DNA of 27,201 nt from Chitinophagaceae bacterium UBA7600 (GTDB taxonomy: Bacteria; Bacteroidota; Bacteroidia; Chitinophagales; Chitinophagaceae). The notes beneath the pieces were generated by a model. The model did not search any database. It was not told where the DNA came from and worked only from the letters and a program-made list of their open reading frames with translations. Positions 1 through 7,911 of this stretch are shown one piece after another. Where the stretch lies: positions 1 to 27,201 of the forward strand of contig DLKC01000087.1 of the NCBI GenBank assembly GCA_002478885.1, written 5' to 3'. A program made the position numbers and the translations under genes. Numbering within the stretch: position 1 is the first letter of the stretch; every line of letters begins with the position of its first letter.

Positions 1-50
1 GCGTGGCAACAGGCGATGCCACGACGCACGACTGCTGGCGACCAAAAATT
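1..50 (+). repeat. dispersed 3'-end repeat, copy R1
   Basis: The block reads gcgtggcaacaggcgatgcc and ends four bases before the stop codon of nth, which is read on the other strand. The same string, with gcgacgcaac in place of gcgtggcaac, is found inverted at 23203-23250, and a near-identical version is inverted at 10038-10075. The left end may continue outside the window. It belongs to the repeat family described under Part 2. Confidence 0.6.
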
Positions 51-53
51 TCT

Positions 54-722
54 TTATTGCTGAATGGTATTTTTTTGGGATTTCTTTTGTTGGGCCTGGT
101 AATATTTACACACGGTTTTTAATCCACATTCGCCGCATTTGGGATTGCGTGCAATGCATGTGTAGCGGCCATGCAATATAAGCCAATGATGCGCCTTATG
201 AATAAGCCCGGTTGGTATATACTGCACCAATTGCCTTTCTACGGCTAGCGGCGTTTTTGCGTTAATTGTAAGGCCAAGCCGGGCAGACACGCGAAACACA
301 TGTGTATCCACAGCCATGTTTGGCTGCGCATCGACCACGGAAGTGATAACATTAGCGGTCTTTCTTCCAACGCCTGGCAATTGAATTAGTTCATCAACTG
401 TCATAGGTACTTTTCCCCCGAACTCATTTACAAGCTTTTGGGCCATGCCTATAAGATGTTTTGTCTTATTGTTCGGATAGGAAATGCTTTTGATGTAAGG
501 AAATAATTCGTCGAAAGTTGCTTTTGACATATCGTTTACTTCCGGGTATTTTTCAAAAATCGCTGGGGTGGTTATATTAACCCGTTTATCGGTACACTGA
601 GCTGAGAGAATTACAGCGACCAATAACTGGTAAGGGTTATCGTAAATTAGCTCTGTTTCTGCGACAGGGACATTTTGCTGGAAATAATTTATAACTGCTT
701 CGTAACGTTCTTTTCGTGTCAT
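54..722 (-). CDS. nth: endonuclease III (DNA glycosylase/AP lyase)
   Basis: Base-excision repair enzyme that removes oxidised pyrimidines and nicks the resulting abasic site. The 222-residue length is normal. A helix-hairpin-helix with LPGVGRKTANVI lies at residues 115-126 and carries the catalytic lysine K121. The catalytic aspartate is D139 in VDTHVFRV. Four cysteines, C189, C196, C199 and C205, have the C-x6-C-x2-C-x5-C spacing of the [4Fe-4S] cluster. The ATG start gives a normal N-terminus (MTRKERYEAV). The gene ends four bases from repeat R1. The small orphan gene at 771-1007 lies just upstream on the same strand, 48 bases away, so the two could share a transcript. All active-site and cluster residues are present, so the enzyme should be functional. 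Confidence 0.97.
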   Translation of the reverse strand: MTRKERYEAVINYFQQNVPVAETELIYDNPYQLLVAVILSAQCTDKRVNITTPAIFEKYPEVNDMSKATFDELFPYIKSISYPNNKTKHLIGMAQKLVNEFGGKVPMTVDELIQLPGVGRKTANVITSVVDAQPNMAVDTHVFRVSARLGLTINAKTPLAVERQLVQYIPTGLIHKAHHWLILHGRYTCIARNPKCGECGLKTVCKYYQAQQKKSQKNTIQQ

Positions 723-770
723 ATAGTAAAACTGACACGAATTTAGTTTTTTGGATGATTCGCGGAGGTG

Positions 771-1007
771 TTAGCGGGAGTTAATAACAGATTTGCTGGA
801 TGCGTATTTTAATATAGCCTCTACCGTTTGCCGGCGTGGCGAAAACAATTTCATTTTATTAAGGCGGTCATAAGACTCTTTCATAACCTGGTATTTTTCC
901 TTTAATGCCCAATTAGCATCCAATTCACTGTTCATCTGCATTTTTTTAGGACCATCTAAGTCATTGTACAAGTAAAGAACCATATCCTCAAGTGTAGAAT
1001 TAACCAT
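771..1007 (-). CDS. small orphan protein, resembles an anti-sigma N-terminal segment
   Basis: A 78-residue soluble protein starting MVNSTLEDMVLYLYND. I chose the ATG at 1007 rather than the longer frame to 1049, because the extra 14 residues (MISLGYLLIIKTII) look like translated AT-rich leader. The body is helical: a LYLYNDLDGPKK opening, then a charged central helix (NWALKEKYQVMKESYDRL), then SPRRQTVEAILKYA. It has no cysteines, membrane segment or signal peptide. The pattern recalls the N-terminal part of Bacteroidota anti-sigma factors, and I have the impression that similar short orphans are common in Chitinophagaceae. No sigma factor is adjacent, so that reading is only inference. Function is unknown. 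Confidence 0.65.
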   Translation of the reverse strand: MVNSTLEDMVLYLYNDLDGPKKMQMNSELDANWALKEKYQVMKESYDRLNKMKLFSPRRQTVEAILKYASSKSVINSR

Positions 1008-1122
1008 AATAATGGTTTTAATAATTAATAAATAACCAAGACTTATCACCCAATTGAATTTTTTAAGGATATCGGTGTTCGTAGATTAAAACGGGAAGTA
1101 ACTTTTTATATTGTGCGTATGA

Positions 1123-1437
1123 TCACTTTTTTGAGCCAGGCGAGGGGGGCAATACGACAAACACATCTTCATTGTCTCTTTTCATGAGAAATTTTTCCCG
1201 GGCATACTTTTCTATGGCGGCAGCATTATTGCTGAGATCTGAAAGCTCTTTTCGCGTATTGCTTATTTCCTGCTGATAGTACGCTTTTTTTGTAGCGAGA
1301 TCGCTCAATTCACTCTGTCGCTGCATTTGCTCGAACAGGTTATTGTGGTCGGTAAAAAGAATAATTACGGCGAAAATAACCGAGGCAACGAGGTATTTAT
1401 TGGTGGCTGCGTAAATTATCCGGGAAGAGGTCGTCAT
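1123..1437 (-). CDS. divIC: septum formation initiator, DivIC/FtsB-like
   Basis: A small bitopic division protein thought to link the septal FtsQ/FtsL-type complex. The 104-residue product has a short cytoplasmic N-terminus, one membrane segment (about residues 15-31, YLVASVIFAVIILF), then a long heptad-rich coiled coil (FEQMQRQSELSDLATKKAYY onwards). It ends with the family signature AIEKYAREKFLMKRDNEDVF. The open frame extends to a TTG at 1476, but that extension lies inside the enolase terminator hairpin, and 1437 is the first ATG. The T-tract of that hairpin touches this ATG, so there is no visible ribosome binding site. The gene follows enolase on the same strand, an arrangement conserved in Bacteroidota. 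Confidence 0.85.
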   Translation of the reverse strand: MTTSSRIIYAATNKYLVASVIFAVIILFTDHNNLFEQMQRQSELSDLATKKAYYQQEISNTRKELSDLSNNAAAIEKYAREKFLMKRDNEDVFVVLPPSPGSKK

Positions 1438-1487
1438 AAAAAAATCGTTGGCTGTTGTTGTAAAACTACAAAACAACCAACGATTTT
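1438..1487 (-). terminator. enolase terminator abutting the divIC start codon
   Basis: An exact 11-base inverted repeat (AAAATCGTTGG at 1441-1451 with CCAACGATTTT at 1477-1487) encloses a smaller inner stem (ttgta/tacaa). Read on the minus strand it is followed by seven T residues (plus-strand A at 1438-1444). It lies 42 bases after the enolase stop. The T-tract ends exactly at the ATG of divIC at 1437. Confidence 0.8.
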
Positions 1488-1529
1488 ATCCGAAATTTTA
1501 TTGCAGAGCATTATGCTCGGCGATAACGT

Positions 1530-2837
<1,308 letters not shown>

Positions 2838-3057
2838 TCAAATGCGGTTCTGCCGATGTAGACCATTATAATTCCAGTTTAGTATCAAACAGAAAATAAG
2901 CTCAACTTATTTCGGCTGCAAAGAAACAATGTTATTGCCTAAAAACTACGAAGAATCTTGAGTTTTCAAAATAGATTTCTTAACAACTGAACAGCGCCCT
3001 TCCTGCAAAAAACTAACTGACGACAGTTTATGTGATACCAGCTTTCAATTCGCTATG

Positions 3058-3095
3058 CGGCTTCGTTGCGTCGCAATCCGTTCATCGTTCGCCTG
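3058..3095 (-). repeat. dispersed repeat, copy R2a (inverted)
   Basis: It reads cttcgttgcgtcgcaa followed by ccgttcatcgttcgcctgt. The reverse complement contains ttgcgacgcaacgaagccg, which matches the core of copies R3, R4 and R8b. It faces copy R2b across about 75 bases. Confidence 0.65.
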
Positions 3096-3170
3096 TAAAT
3101 GGAGCTGTTTGATCTATGACAGATCAAAACACTGCTTAAGTCGATCCCGGGAGCACAGTGGGTGAAGTCA

Positions 3171-3199
3171 TTGCAACGCAGGGACGATGCCACGAAGCC
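3171..3199 (+). repeat. dispersed repeat, copy R2b
   Basis: It reads ttgcaacgcagggacgatgc followed by cacgaagcc. It shares the gggacgatgc block with R6 at 18481 and the gatgccacg block with R1. It lies just downstream of the porin terminator, in the sense direction of the porin gene. Confidence 0.6.
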
Positions 3200-3211
3200 A
3201 AATGCTGTTAG

Positions 3212-3242
3212 AAAAAAAAGTGCCAGCTAAAAGCCGGCACTA
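3212..3242 (-). terminator. rho-independent terminator of the porin gene
   Basis: Stem GTGCC-a-GCT, loop AAA, AGC-c-GGCAC at 3220-3240, with one internal mismatch. On the minus strand it is followed by eight T residues (plus-strand A at 3212-3219). It lies immediately after the porin stop codon. Confidence 0.8.
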
Positions 3243-3267
3243 ACCATTAAATTTTATGATTGAAGGT

Positions 3268-4320
3268 TTAGAAATGATAGGTTGCGGCCAGGATAAACGA
3301 CCCGGTCGATTTTGTTGGATCACCTGAGTGCTTTGTAAACAGTTCTTGTGTTGAATTATCAAGCCTGAATTCGGGGATAATGGTGAGATTATCAATCCTG
3401 AAATTGGCTGACAGTGTGGTTTCAAATACGCTGCCGTCGAAGCCCAATACGTCTTTTTTGTCGTTAAAATATTCACCCCTTAACGTTAGTCCAAATAAAC
3501 TGGTTGGATCAACATTAAGATACAATGCAGATCCCCACCAGCTATTTGCTGAAGACCATTTTCCTTCAGTTTTTGCTGACCGTGACTGAACTGTTCCATT
3601 GTACCCAACGTTGAACTTATCAGAAACTGCATACGTTAAAACAACGTCGCCCTGGAAAAGCTTGGCAGAATCGTTATATTTTCCTCCCTGGAAATTGAAA
3701 TATGCTTTTAACTTATCGTCTTTTGAGCCGGTTGCGAATTGGCCGATGATCATTTTAGGCATTCCAGTTGCACTTTTCAAATCAGTAGGATTAGCAACCC
3801 CCAGCATCAGAGCACTCTTTCCGCCTAGGCTGATATCGGCTTTTATTCCGGTGTGAGAGAATGGGCCATAGGAAAACATATAACCCATACTATAATTGCG
3901 GTTTAAATAGGCGTCGAGCAATTCATAACCGACGTGTGTGGCCCAACTTCCAAAAGTAAACTTCAGTGAGGAGGAGGGTGCATAAGTAAGATAGAGCTGC
4001 TTAATTGCTAACCGTGTGTTGGCATCGTTATAGGAAAACTCTTCTGCCCTGCGCCCAAAGCCAAGATCGGCTACCATTCCCACTTTACCGATGGAGTGCT
4101 CCGCTTTTAAGGAAACCATACCGAGTTCGAATGAATTGTGAGAATTAGTAAAACTGGTTAAATTGTTATAACCCTCTTTTGGATTTGCTAAATTATACCT
4201 GTAATAAACATCCGCTGAGCCGGATATTTTGGGCCAAATCGAAGTTGTTGAATCAGACTGCGCATTCGCTGAGATGAAAAATAATAATAAGACTGCAGGG
4301 TAATAAATTTTTTTGAGCAT
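3268..4320 (-). CDS. outer membrane beta-barrel porin (porin-2/OmpL-like)
   Basis: A 350-residue secreted protein. A signal peptide covers about residues 1-20 (MLKKIYYPAVLLLFFISANA, cleaved before Q). The rest is a string of alternating amphipathic beta-strands with aromatic girdles (for example SADVYYRYNLANP, KLKAYFNFQGG, LTLRGEYFNDKKD). It ends in a terminal aromatic strand, FILAATYHF, with the C-terminal phenylalanine typical of barrels. This layout fits the Bacteroidota porin-2 (OmpL-like) family. The gene lies downstream of the ammonium transporter on the same strand but is separated from it by 343 bases and the amt terminator, so it is likely transcribed on its own. Inference: it supplies outer membrane permeability for small nitrogenous solutes. 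Confidence 0.85.
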   Translation of the reverse strand: MLKKIYYPAVLLLFFISANAQSDSTTSIWPKISGSADVYYRYNLANPKEGYNNLTSFTNSHNSFELGMVSLKAEHSIGKVGMVADLGFGRRAEEFSYNDANTRLAIKQLYLTYAPSSSLKFTFGSWATHVGYELLDAYLNRNYSMGYMFSYGPFSHTGIKADISLGGKSALMLGVANPTDLKSATGMPKMIIGQFATGSKDDKLKAYFNFQGGKYNDSAKLFQGDVVLTYAVSDKFNVGYNGTVQSRSAKTEGKWSSANSWWGSALYLNVDPTSLFGLTLRGEYFNDKKDVLGFDGSVFETTLSANFRIDNLTIIPEFRLDNSTQELFTKHSGDPTKSTGSFILAATYHF

Positions 4321-4663
4321 GAAACTTCAATTTTTAAGTTAAACAATAGAAAAAAATCTCAACATCCTAAGGTTTCATATTCGGTATAAACAGTTATTCA
4401 CACTGTAAAGCCGCAGGGCAAGCAAGCCTAAGATTATCAAAAGCATGAAACTTATGCAAAGAATGATAATTCAAACAAATTGAACTTTATATATATAATT
4501 TTTAATAAATTTAATTTATTCAGCAAATATATTCATAAAAACAGTAAAATTTAGTAAATACCTAACATAAATATTTATTTAATATTATCGTATAACTACG
4601 TCTTAGATACATAATATAAAAAAAAGGGACCCTTGGTCCCTTTTTTTTATATTATATATATTT
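4321..4663. other. AT-rich gap between the porin and amt
   Basis: No gene seen. It is very AT-rich between 4480 and 4620. It contains a possible minus-strand Bacteroidota -7 box (TATATTTG, plus-strand caaatata at 4524-4531), about 200 bases upstream of the porin, and the amt terminator at 4618-4648. Confidence 0.55.
4618..4648 (-). terminator. amt terminator, symmetric
   Basis: Stem GGGACC (4626-4631), loop CTT, GGTCCC (4635-4640), flanked by eight A on the left and eight T on the right. It can therefore act on either strand. It lies 16 bases from the amt stop codon, and the only gene that needs it is amt on the minus strand. Confidence 0.9.
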
Positions 4664-6046
4664 TTATTCAACTGAATGCTCCTGCATAGCTCCATTGTGA
4701 GTAACCAATAAAGTACCCTGAACGTACTTCTCATCATGCTGAGATGCATCCAAACCAAGATCCTCATCGGTTTCACTAACTCGCATTGGTAACACCAGGT
4801 TTATAAATTTAAAAATTCCATAAGAAACTATAAAGCTGTATCCAACAACGATTACAAGCGCCTTTAACTGTGTAAGAAAGAAATCAACATTTCCCAACCA
4901 AAGCCCATCATTTCCAGCACTATTAACAGATTTAGTGGCGAAAATACCAGTCAAAATCATACCAACCATTCCACCAATACCGTGGCAGGGAAATACATCA
5001 AGTGCGTCATCAAGTTTAGATTTGGACTTATAATACACTGCTACATTGGAAACAATTGCTGCAAAGAAGCCTATGAATATACTTTGCGGAATCGCAACGA
5101 ATCCGGCAGCTGGAGTTATCGCCACAAGTCCCACAACAGCACCAATACAAAAACCTAATACAGATGGCTTTTTACCCTTCATCGCATCAAAAAACATCCA
5201 GGACAATCCGGCAGCGGCAGCGGCAGTGTTTGTTGTAGCAAAAGCTGACACCGAAAGGGCGTTTGCCGCAGCGGCAGAACCAGCGTTGAAACCAAACCAG
5301 CCAAACCACAGCAATCCTGTACCAATGAGCACATACGGAATATTTGCGGGCGGAATTTCTTTATTGTCAATATGAACTTTTCTCCTTTTCAATACCAAGG
5401 CTCCGGCCAAAGCAGCGCAACCTGCAGAAATGTGAACAACAGTACCACCCGCAAAATCAAGAACCCCCCATTTGAAAAGGAAGCCGTCGGGGTTCCATGT
5501 CCAATGCGCTATAGGCGCATAAACCAAAAGGCTGAATAATACAATGAATAAAACATAAGAGGTGAAACGAATTCGTTCAGCAACCGCACCTACAACAAGT
5601 CCAGGAGTTATTATCGCGAACATTAATTGAAATAGTGCAAATAGAGTTAGCGGAATGGTTGGCGCCAAACTCCAGGGTGCCCCAGATGCAACATCTTTAA
5701 AAAACAAATGTGTCATTGGATCACCAATAAAACCTCCAATACTTTTGCCAAAACAAAGGCTATATCCAACCACAATCCATAAAACACTTACAACTCCTGC
5801 AGCGACAACGCTTTTTATCATCGTAGAAAGCACATTTTTTCTATGAACCATGCCTCCATAAAAAAAGGCCAGACCGGGTGTCATAAGGAAAACCAATGCT
5901 GTTGCTACAATAAGCCATGCAATATCAGCGGCATTATAAGTTCCTCCATCGTTAAATGCGGGCAAAGAAGGCACAAAAATACCAGCTACCGCTATTACAA
6001 GCAATACGAGAAAAGGGATAATCTGCTTAGAAGTAATTTTACTCAT
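4664..6046 (-). CDS. amt: ammonium transporter, Amt family
   Basis: Inner membrane channel that takes up ammonium, usually as a trimer. The 460-residue product has about eleven or twelve hydrophobic segments. Family signatures are TPGLAFFYGGMVHRKN at residues 56-71, D197 and GGTVVHISAG with H205, and DVFPCHGIGGMVG with H355. The two histidines are 150 residues apart, as are H168 and H318 of Escherichia coli AmtB, so the conduction pore is intact. The N-terminal segment (residues 10-30) could be a cleaved signal or an extra helix. The long C-terminal tail (MRVSETDEDLGLDASQHDEK) is the region that normally meets PII protein. No glnK/glnB gene is next to it here. Confidence 0.97.
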   Translation of the reverse strand: MSKITSKQIIPFLVLLVIAVAGIFVPSLPAFNDGGTYNAADIAWLIVATALVFLMTPGLAFFYGGMVHRKNVLSTMIKSVVAAGVVSVLWIVVGYSLCFGKSIGGFIGDPMTHLFFKDVASGAPWSLAPTIPLTLFALFQLMFAIITPGLVVGAVAERIRFTSYVLFIVLFSLLVYAPIAHWTWNPDGFLFKWGVLDFAGGTVVHISAGCAALAGALVLKRRKVHIDNKEIPPANIPYVLIGTGLLWFGWFGFNAGSAAAANALSVSAFATTNTAAAAAGLSWMFFDAMKGKKPSVLGFCIGAVVGLVAITPAAGFVAIPQSIFIGFFAAIVSNVAVYYKSKSKLDDALDVFPCHGIGGMVGMILTGIFATKSVNSAGNDGLWLGNVDFFLTQLKALVIVVGYSFIVSYGIFKFINLVLPMRVSETDEDLGLDASQHDEKYVQGTLLVTHNGAMQEHSVE

Positions 6047-6108
6047 AACCGTTGATTTTGAATAATAAAAAATTTTAATATAATTATGAGGACAAAAATA
6101 TCAAAAAA

Positions 6109-6116
6109 CAAATATA
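6109..6116 (-). promoter_or_regulatory. possible -7 promoter box for amt
   Basis: Plus-strand caaatata reads TATATTTG on the minus strand, an exact match to the Bacteroidota TAnnTTTG -7 consensus, about 63 bases upstream of the amt ATG. A second match, TATTTTTG, lies at 6093-6100. No clear -33 TTTG is visible at the expected distance, so this is tentative. Confidence 0.35.
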
Positions 6117-6273
6117 CATTTTTATTTTTTTCTAACATTTAATTTAATTTAATATAAATATTTGAATAAAACCATACATCCTTTAAAGCCTTTCAACTGA
6201 AATTCCGGTTTCAGTCTCACAGAAATTCTGAAAAGTAAGAAGGGAGCAGTAGCTTCGCTTTAAAAAAACGACT

Positions 6274-6669
6274 TTGAAAAACAATTTCATCATCTTTCTA
6301 CCGGCCGTTTGCTGGACCGTTATTTCGTATATACTATTAACAATTCCGGGGTCAGATTTACCGACCTCGCATTTTTTTGAAATAGTCTATTTTGACAAAT
6401 GGGTACATATAGGTATGTTCAGTCTTTTAGTTGTATTGTGGTGTATTCCATTTTTTAAGCACCAAATGAAGCAAAAAAAGGCGTTCATAGCAGTCTTTCT
6501 ACTAACAATAATGTATGGTATTACAATGGAATTTGTTCAGAAGTATTTTACTGCCGACAGAAGTTTCGATTTGACTGATATAGCTGCCGACATTATTGGA
6601 GCCATATGCGGCCTCGGGTTCGTGAGAATATTGAAAAGAAAAAAACTACTAAAAAATAAGCCTCTGTAG
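6274..6669 (+). CDS. VanZ-like integral membrane protein
   Basis: A 131-residue protein with four predicted membrane segments, around residues 4-24, 42-60, 69-90 and 98-120. The VanZ-type signature is FDKWVHIGMFSLL near residues 40-52 and FDLTDIAADIIGAICG near 97-113, with the conserved acidic residues. The start is a TTG at 6274. The frame is closed by a TAG at 6250 and there is no upstream ATG. It is the only plus-strand gene in this area and is transcribed divergently from amt. The family is named for a teicoplanin-resistance accessory protein, but most members have no known role, and resistance should not be inferred from this gene. The stop codon lies within a hairpin (6660-6679). Confidence 0.8.
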   Translation: MKNNFIIFLPAVCWTVISYILLTIPGSDLPTSHFFEIVYFDKWVHIGMFSLLVVLWCIPFFKHQMKQKKAFIAVFLLTIMYGITMEFVQKYFTADRSFDLTDIAADIIGAICGLGFVRILKRKKLLKNKPL

Positions 6670-6679
6670 AAACAGAGGC
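6660..6679. other. hairpin spanning the VanZ stop codon
   Basis: GCCTCTGT (6660-6667), loop agaa, ACAGAGGC (6672-6679), an exact 8-base stem. No T-run follows on the plus strand. On the minus strand it is followed by TTATTTTTTAG, so it could serve as a weak terminator for transcripts arriving from 6886. A tiny ORF (6701-6727) follows. Confidence 0.5.
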
Positions 6680-6700
6680 CGAAACCAAAACTAACTGCTT

Positions 6701-6727
6701 ATGAGAAAAATTGACTATTTACTTTAA
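6701..6727 (+). other. possible 8-codon leader-like ORF
   Basis: ATG at 6701 followed by MRKIDYLL and a TAA at 6725. It is preceded by gaaaccaaaactaactgctt and the stable hairpin at 6660-6679. The lead-in resembles 5' leaders seen before Bacteroidota surface-protein genes, but no plus-strand gene follows within several kilobases. It may be a decayed leader or chance. Nothing else is evident in 6728-6885. Confidence 0.2.
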
Positions 6728-6885
6728 CTATTACAAACCAAATGCCAGATACACTTCATCGCCATTTAAACTAATCTAATCTCTTGTATTCTGATTTCGT
6801 TTGCCATACAAAGATCATGCATATATTAATAATAAAATGTTAAGTAAACCCATGATTATTGTTAATCAATATGCGTCGTATTATA

Positions 6886-7656
6886 TTATAAGTTGACCAA
6901 ATACCCTACAGTTATAGTTGCTGCGCCGGTATTGTTCTGCCCATTTGCCGGATCAACTTGAATATGGGTCAATCCATAATTGCCACCTCCCGTTAATATC
7001 AATCTGCCAGCGGTTCCAAGACTGTAGGCAAATCCTATACCCGCTTGTACACCAACATTAAAGCTCGTCAGATCTGACTTTATATCTGTATTTGCATCAA
7101 AGGAAACCGGCGCCGGCAACAACGGCATAGTCAACGTTTTGTCTAAATAGATATTGTCAGTTCCGGAAGTTACATTTTTGGCACTCAACAAATAACCCAC
7201 GTATGGACCTCCATTTACAAATACTGAGAACTTTTGCGAGAATGGATACTCATATTTAAGCATCAAAGGCAATTCGAGATAATTCAGTTTTGCTTCACTA
7301 CTATAGCTTGAATACAGATAAGCGGGTACAGGTACACCTTCAGGAAAGAAGGAAGCATATTCCGGCGATACAGGAATAGCCTGAACCCCATCTTTTTTGC
7401 CTCCCTGGGAGGAATAATTCAGCTCGGCCTGTACATACAGATTTTTATCCAATCTCAAATCAGTGACAACACCTATGTAGGGGCCTTGCCTTGAGGACCA
7501 GCCACTACTAAGAGGATTGTCACCCGAAGATTGCAAGTTGGGTATACTGATGCCCGCCTTTAAACCAAACCTGAAATCTGACTGTGCAAATGAAAAATTA
7601 CAAACCAATAATAGAAGGATAAAGATTAGTTTACAAAGGTCTTTTTTCGTTATCAT
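6886..7656 (-). CDS. PorT-type outer membrane beta-barrel protein
   Basis: A 256-residue protein. I place the start at the ATG at 7656 (MITKKDLCKLIFILLLLVCN), which gives a clean signal peptide ending SFAQ. The frame to 7692 adds 12 residues without support. The mature part opens with FRFGLKAGISIPNLQSSG and has regular barrel strands (LYVQAELNYSSQGG, LNYLELPLMLKYEYPF, FSVFVNGGPYVGYLLS, FNVGVQAGIGFAYSLG). It ends in TITVGYLVNL. This is the outer-membrane-protein beta-barrel domain common in Bacteroidota and often labelled PorT family. It stands alone between the VanZ gene and uvrB with no T9SS genes nearby, so it should not be taken as the T9SS component PorT itself. The ligand or role is unknown. 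Confidence 0.8.
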   Translation of the reverse strand: MITKKDLCKLIFILLLLVCNFSFAQSDFRFGLKAGISIPNLQSSGDNPLSSGWSSRQGPYIGVVTDLRLDKNLYVQAELNYSSQGGKKDGVQAIPVSPEYASFFPEGVPVPAYLYSSYSSEAKLNYLELPLMLKYEYPFSQKFSVFVNGGPYVGYLLSAKNVTSGTDNIYLDKTLTMPLLPAPVSFDANTDIKSDLTSFNVGVQAGIGFAYSLGTAGRLILTGGGNYGLTHIQVDPANGQNNTGAATITVGYLVNL

Positions 7657-7852
7657 GTAGCATGTTTTCGCAAATGGCATCTTAGCAATCATTAATAATT
7701 CCAGCGTTGGACTAAGGTAAAAAAATTATTTCAATATTTTTATCACATGTGCTTTTGGCAAAAAGAAATGATCAAAGAAAACAATGTGCCTCTTGTATCC
7801 AGCCGTTATTAACCGGTAAATGATACCCTTAAACAGCCGCAGTGAGGCAAAA

Positions 7853-7911
7853 GCACAAGTGTGCGACGCAACAAAAGCTCTGGCCAGCGAACAGAGGCCA
7901 GGAACCAAAGT
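7853..7911 (+). repeat. dispersed 3'-end repeat, copy R3
   Basis: It starts gcacaagtgtgcgacgcaac and runs directly into the uvrB stop codon (TAG at 7912-7914 on the minus strand). The first 18 bases are nearly identical to R4 and R8b. It includes an inverted repeat, ctggcc (7880-7885) with ggccag (7896-7901), that could act as a weak terminator for uvrB. Confidence 0.75.

Noticed and set aside
1438..1476. TTG start at 1476 giving a 13-residue longer DivIC
   Set aside because: The extension is encoded by the enolase terminator hairpin, and the protein family begins shortly before the membrane segment.
6274..6669. Calling the VanZ-like gene a glycopeptide resistance determinant
   Set aside because: No vanA-type operon genes are present, and the family is mostly of unknown function.
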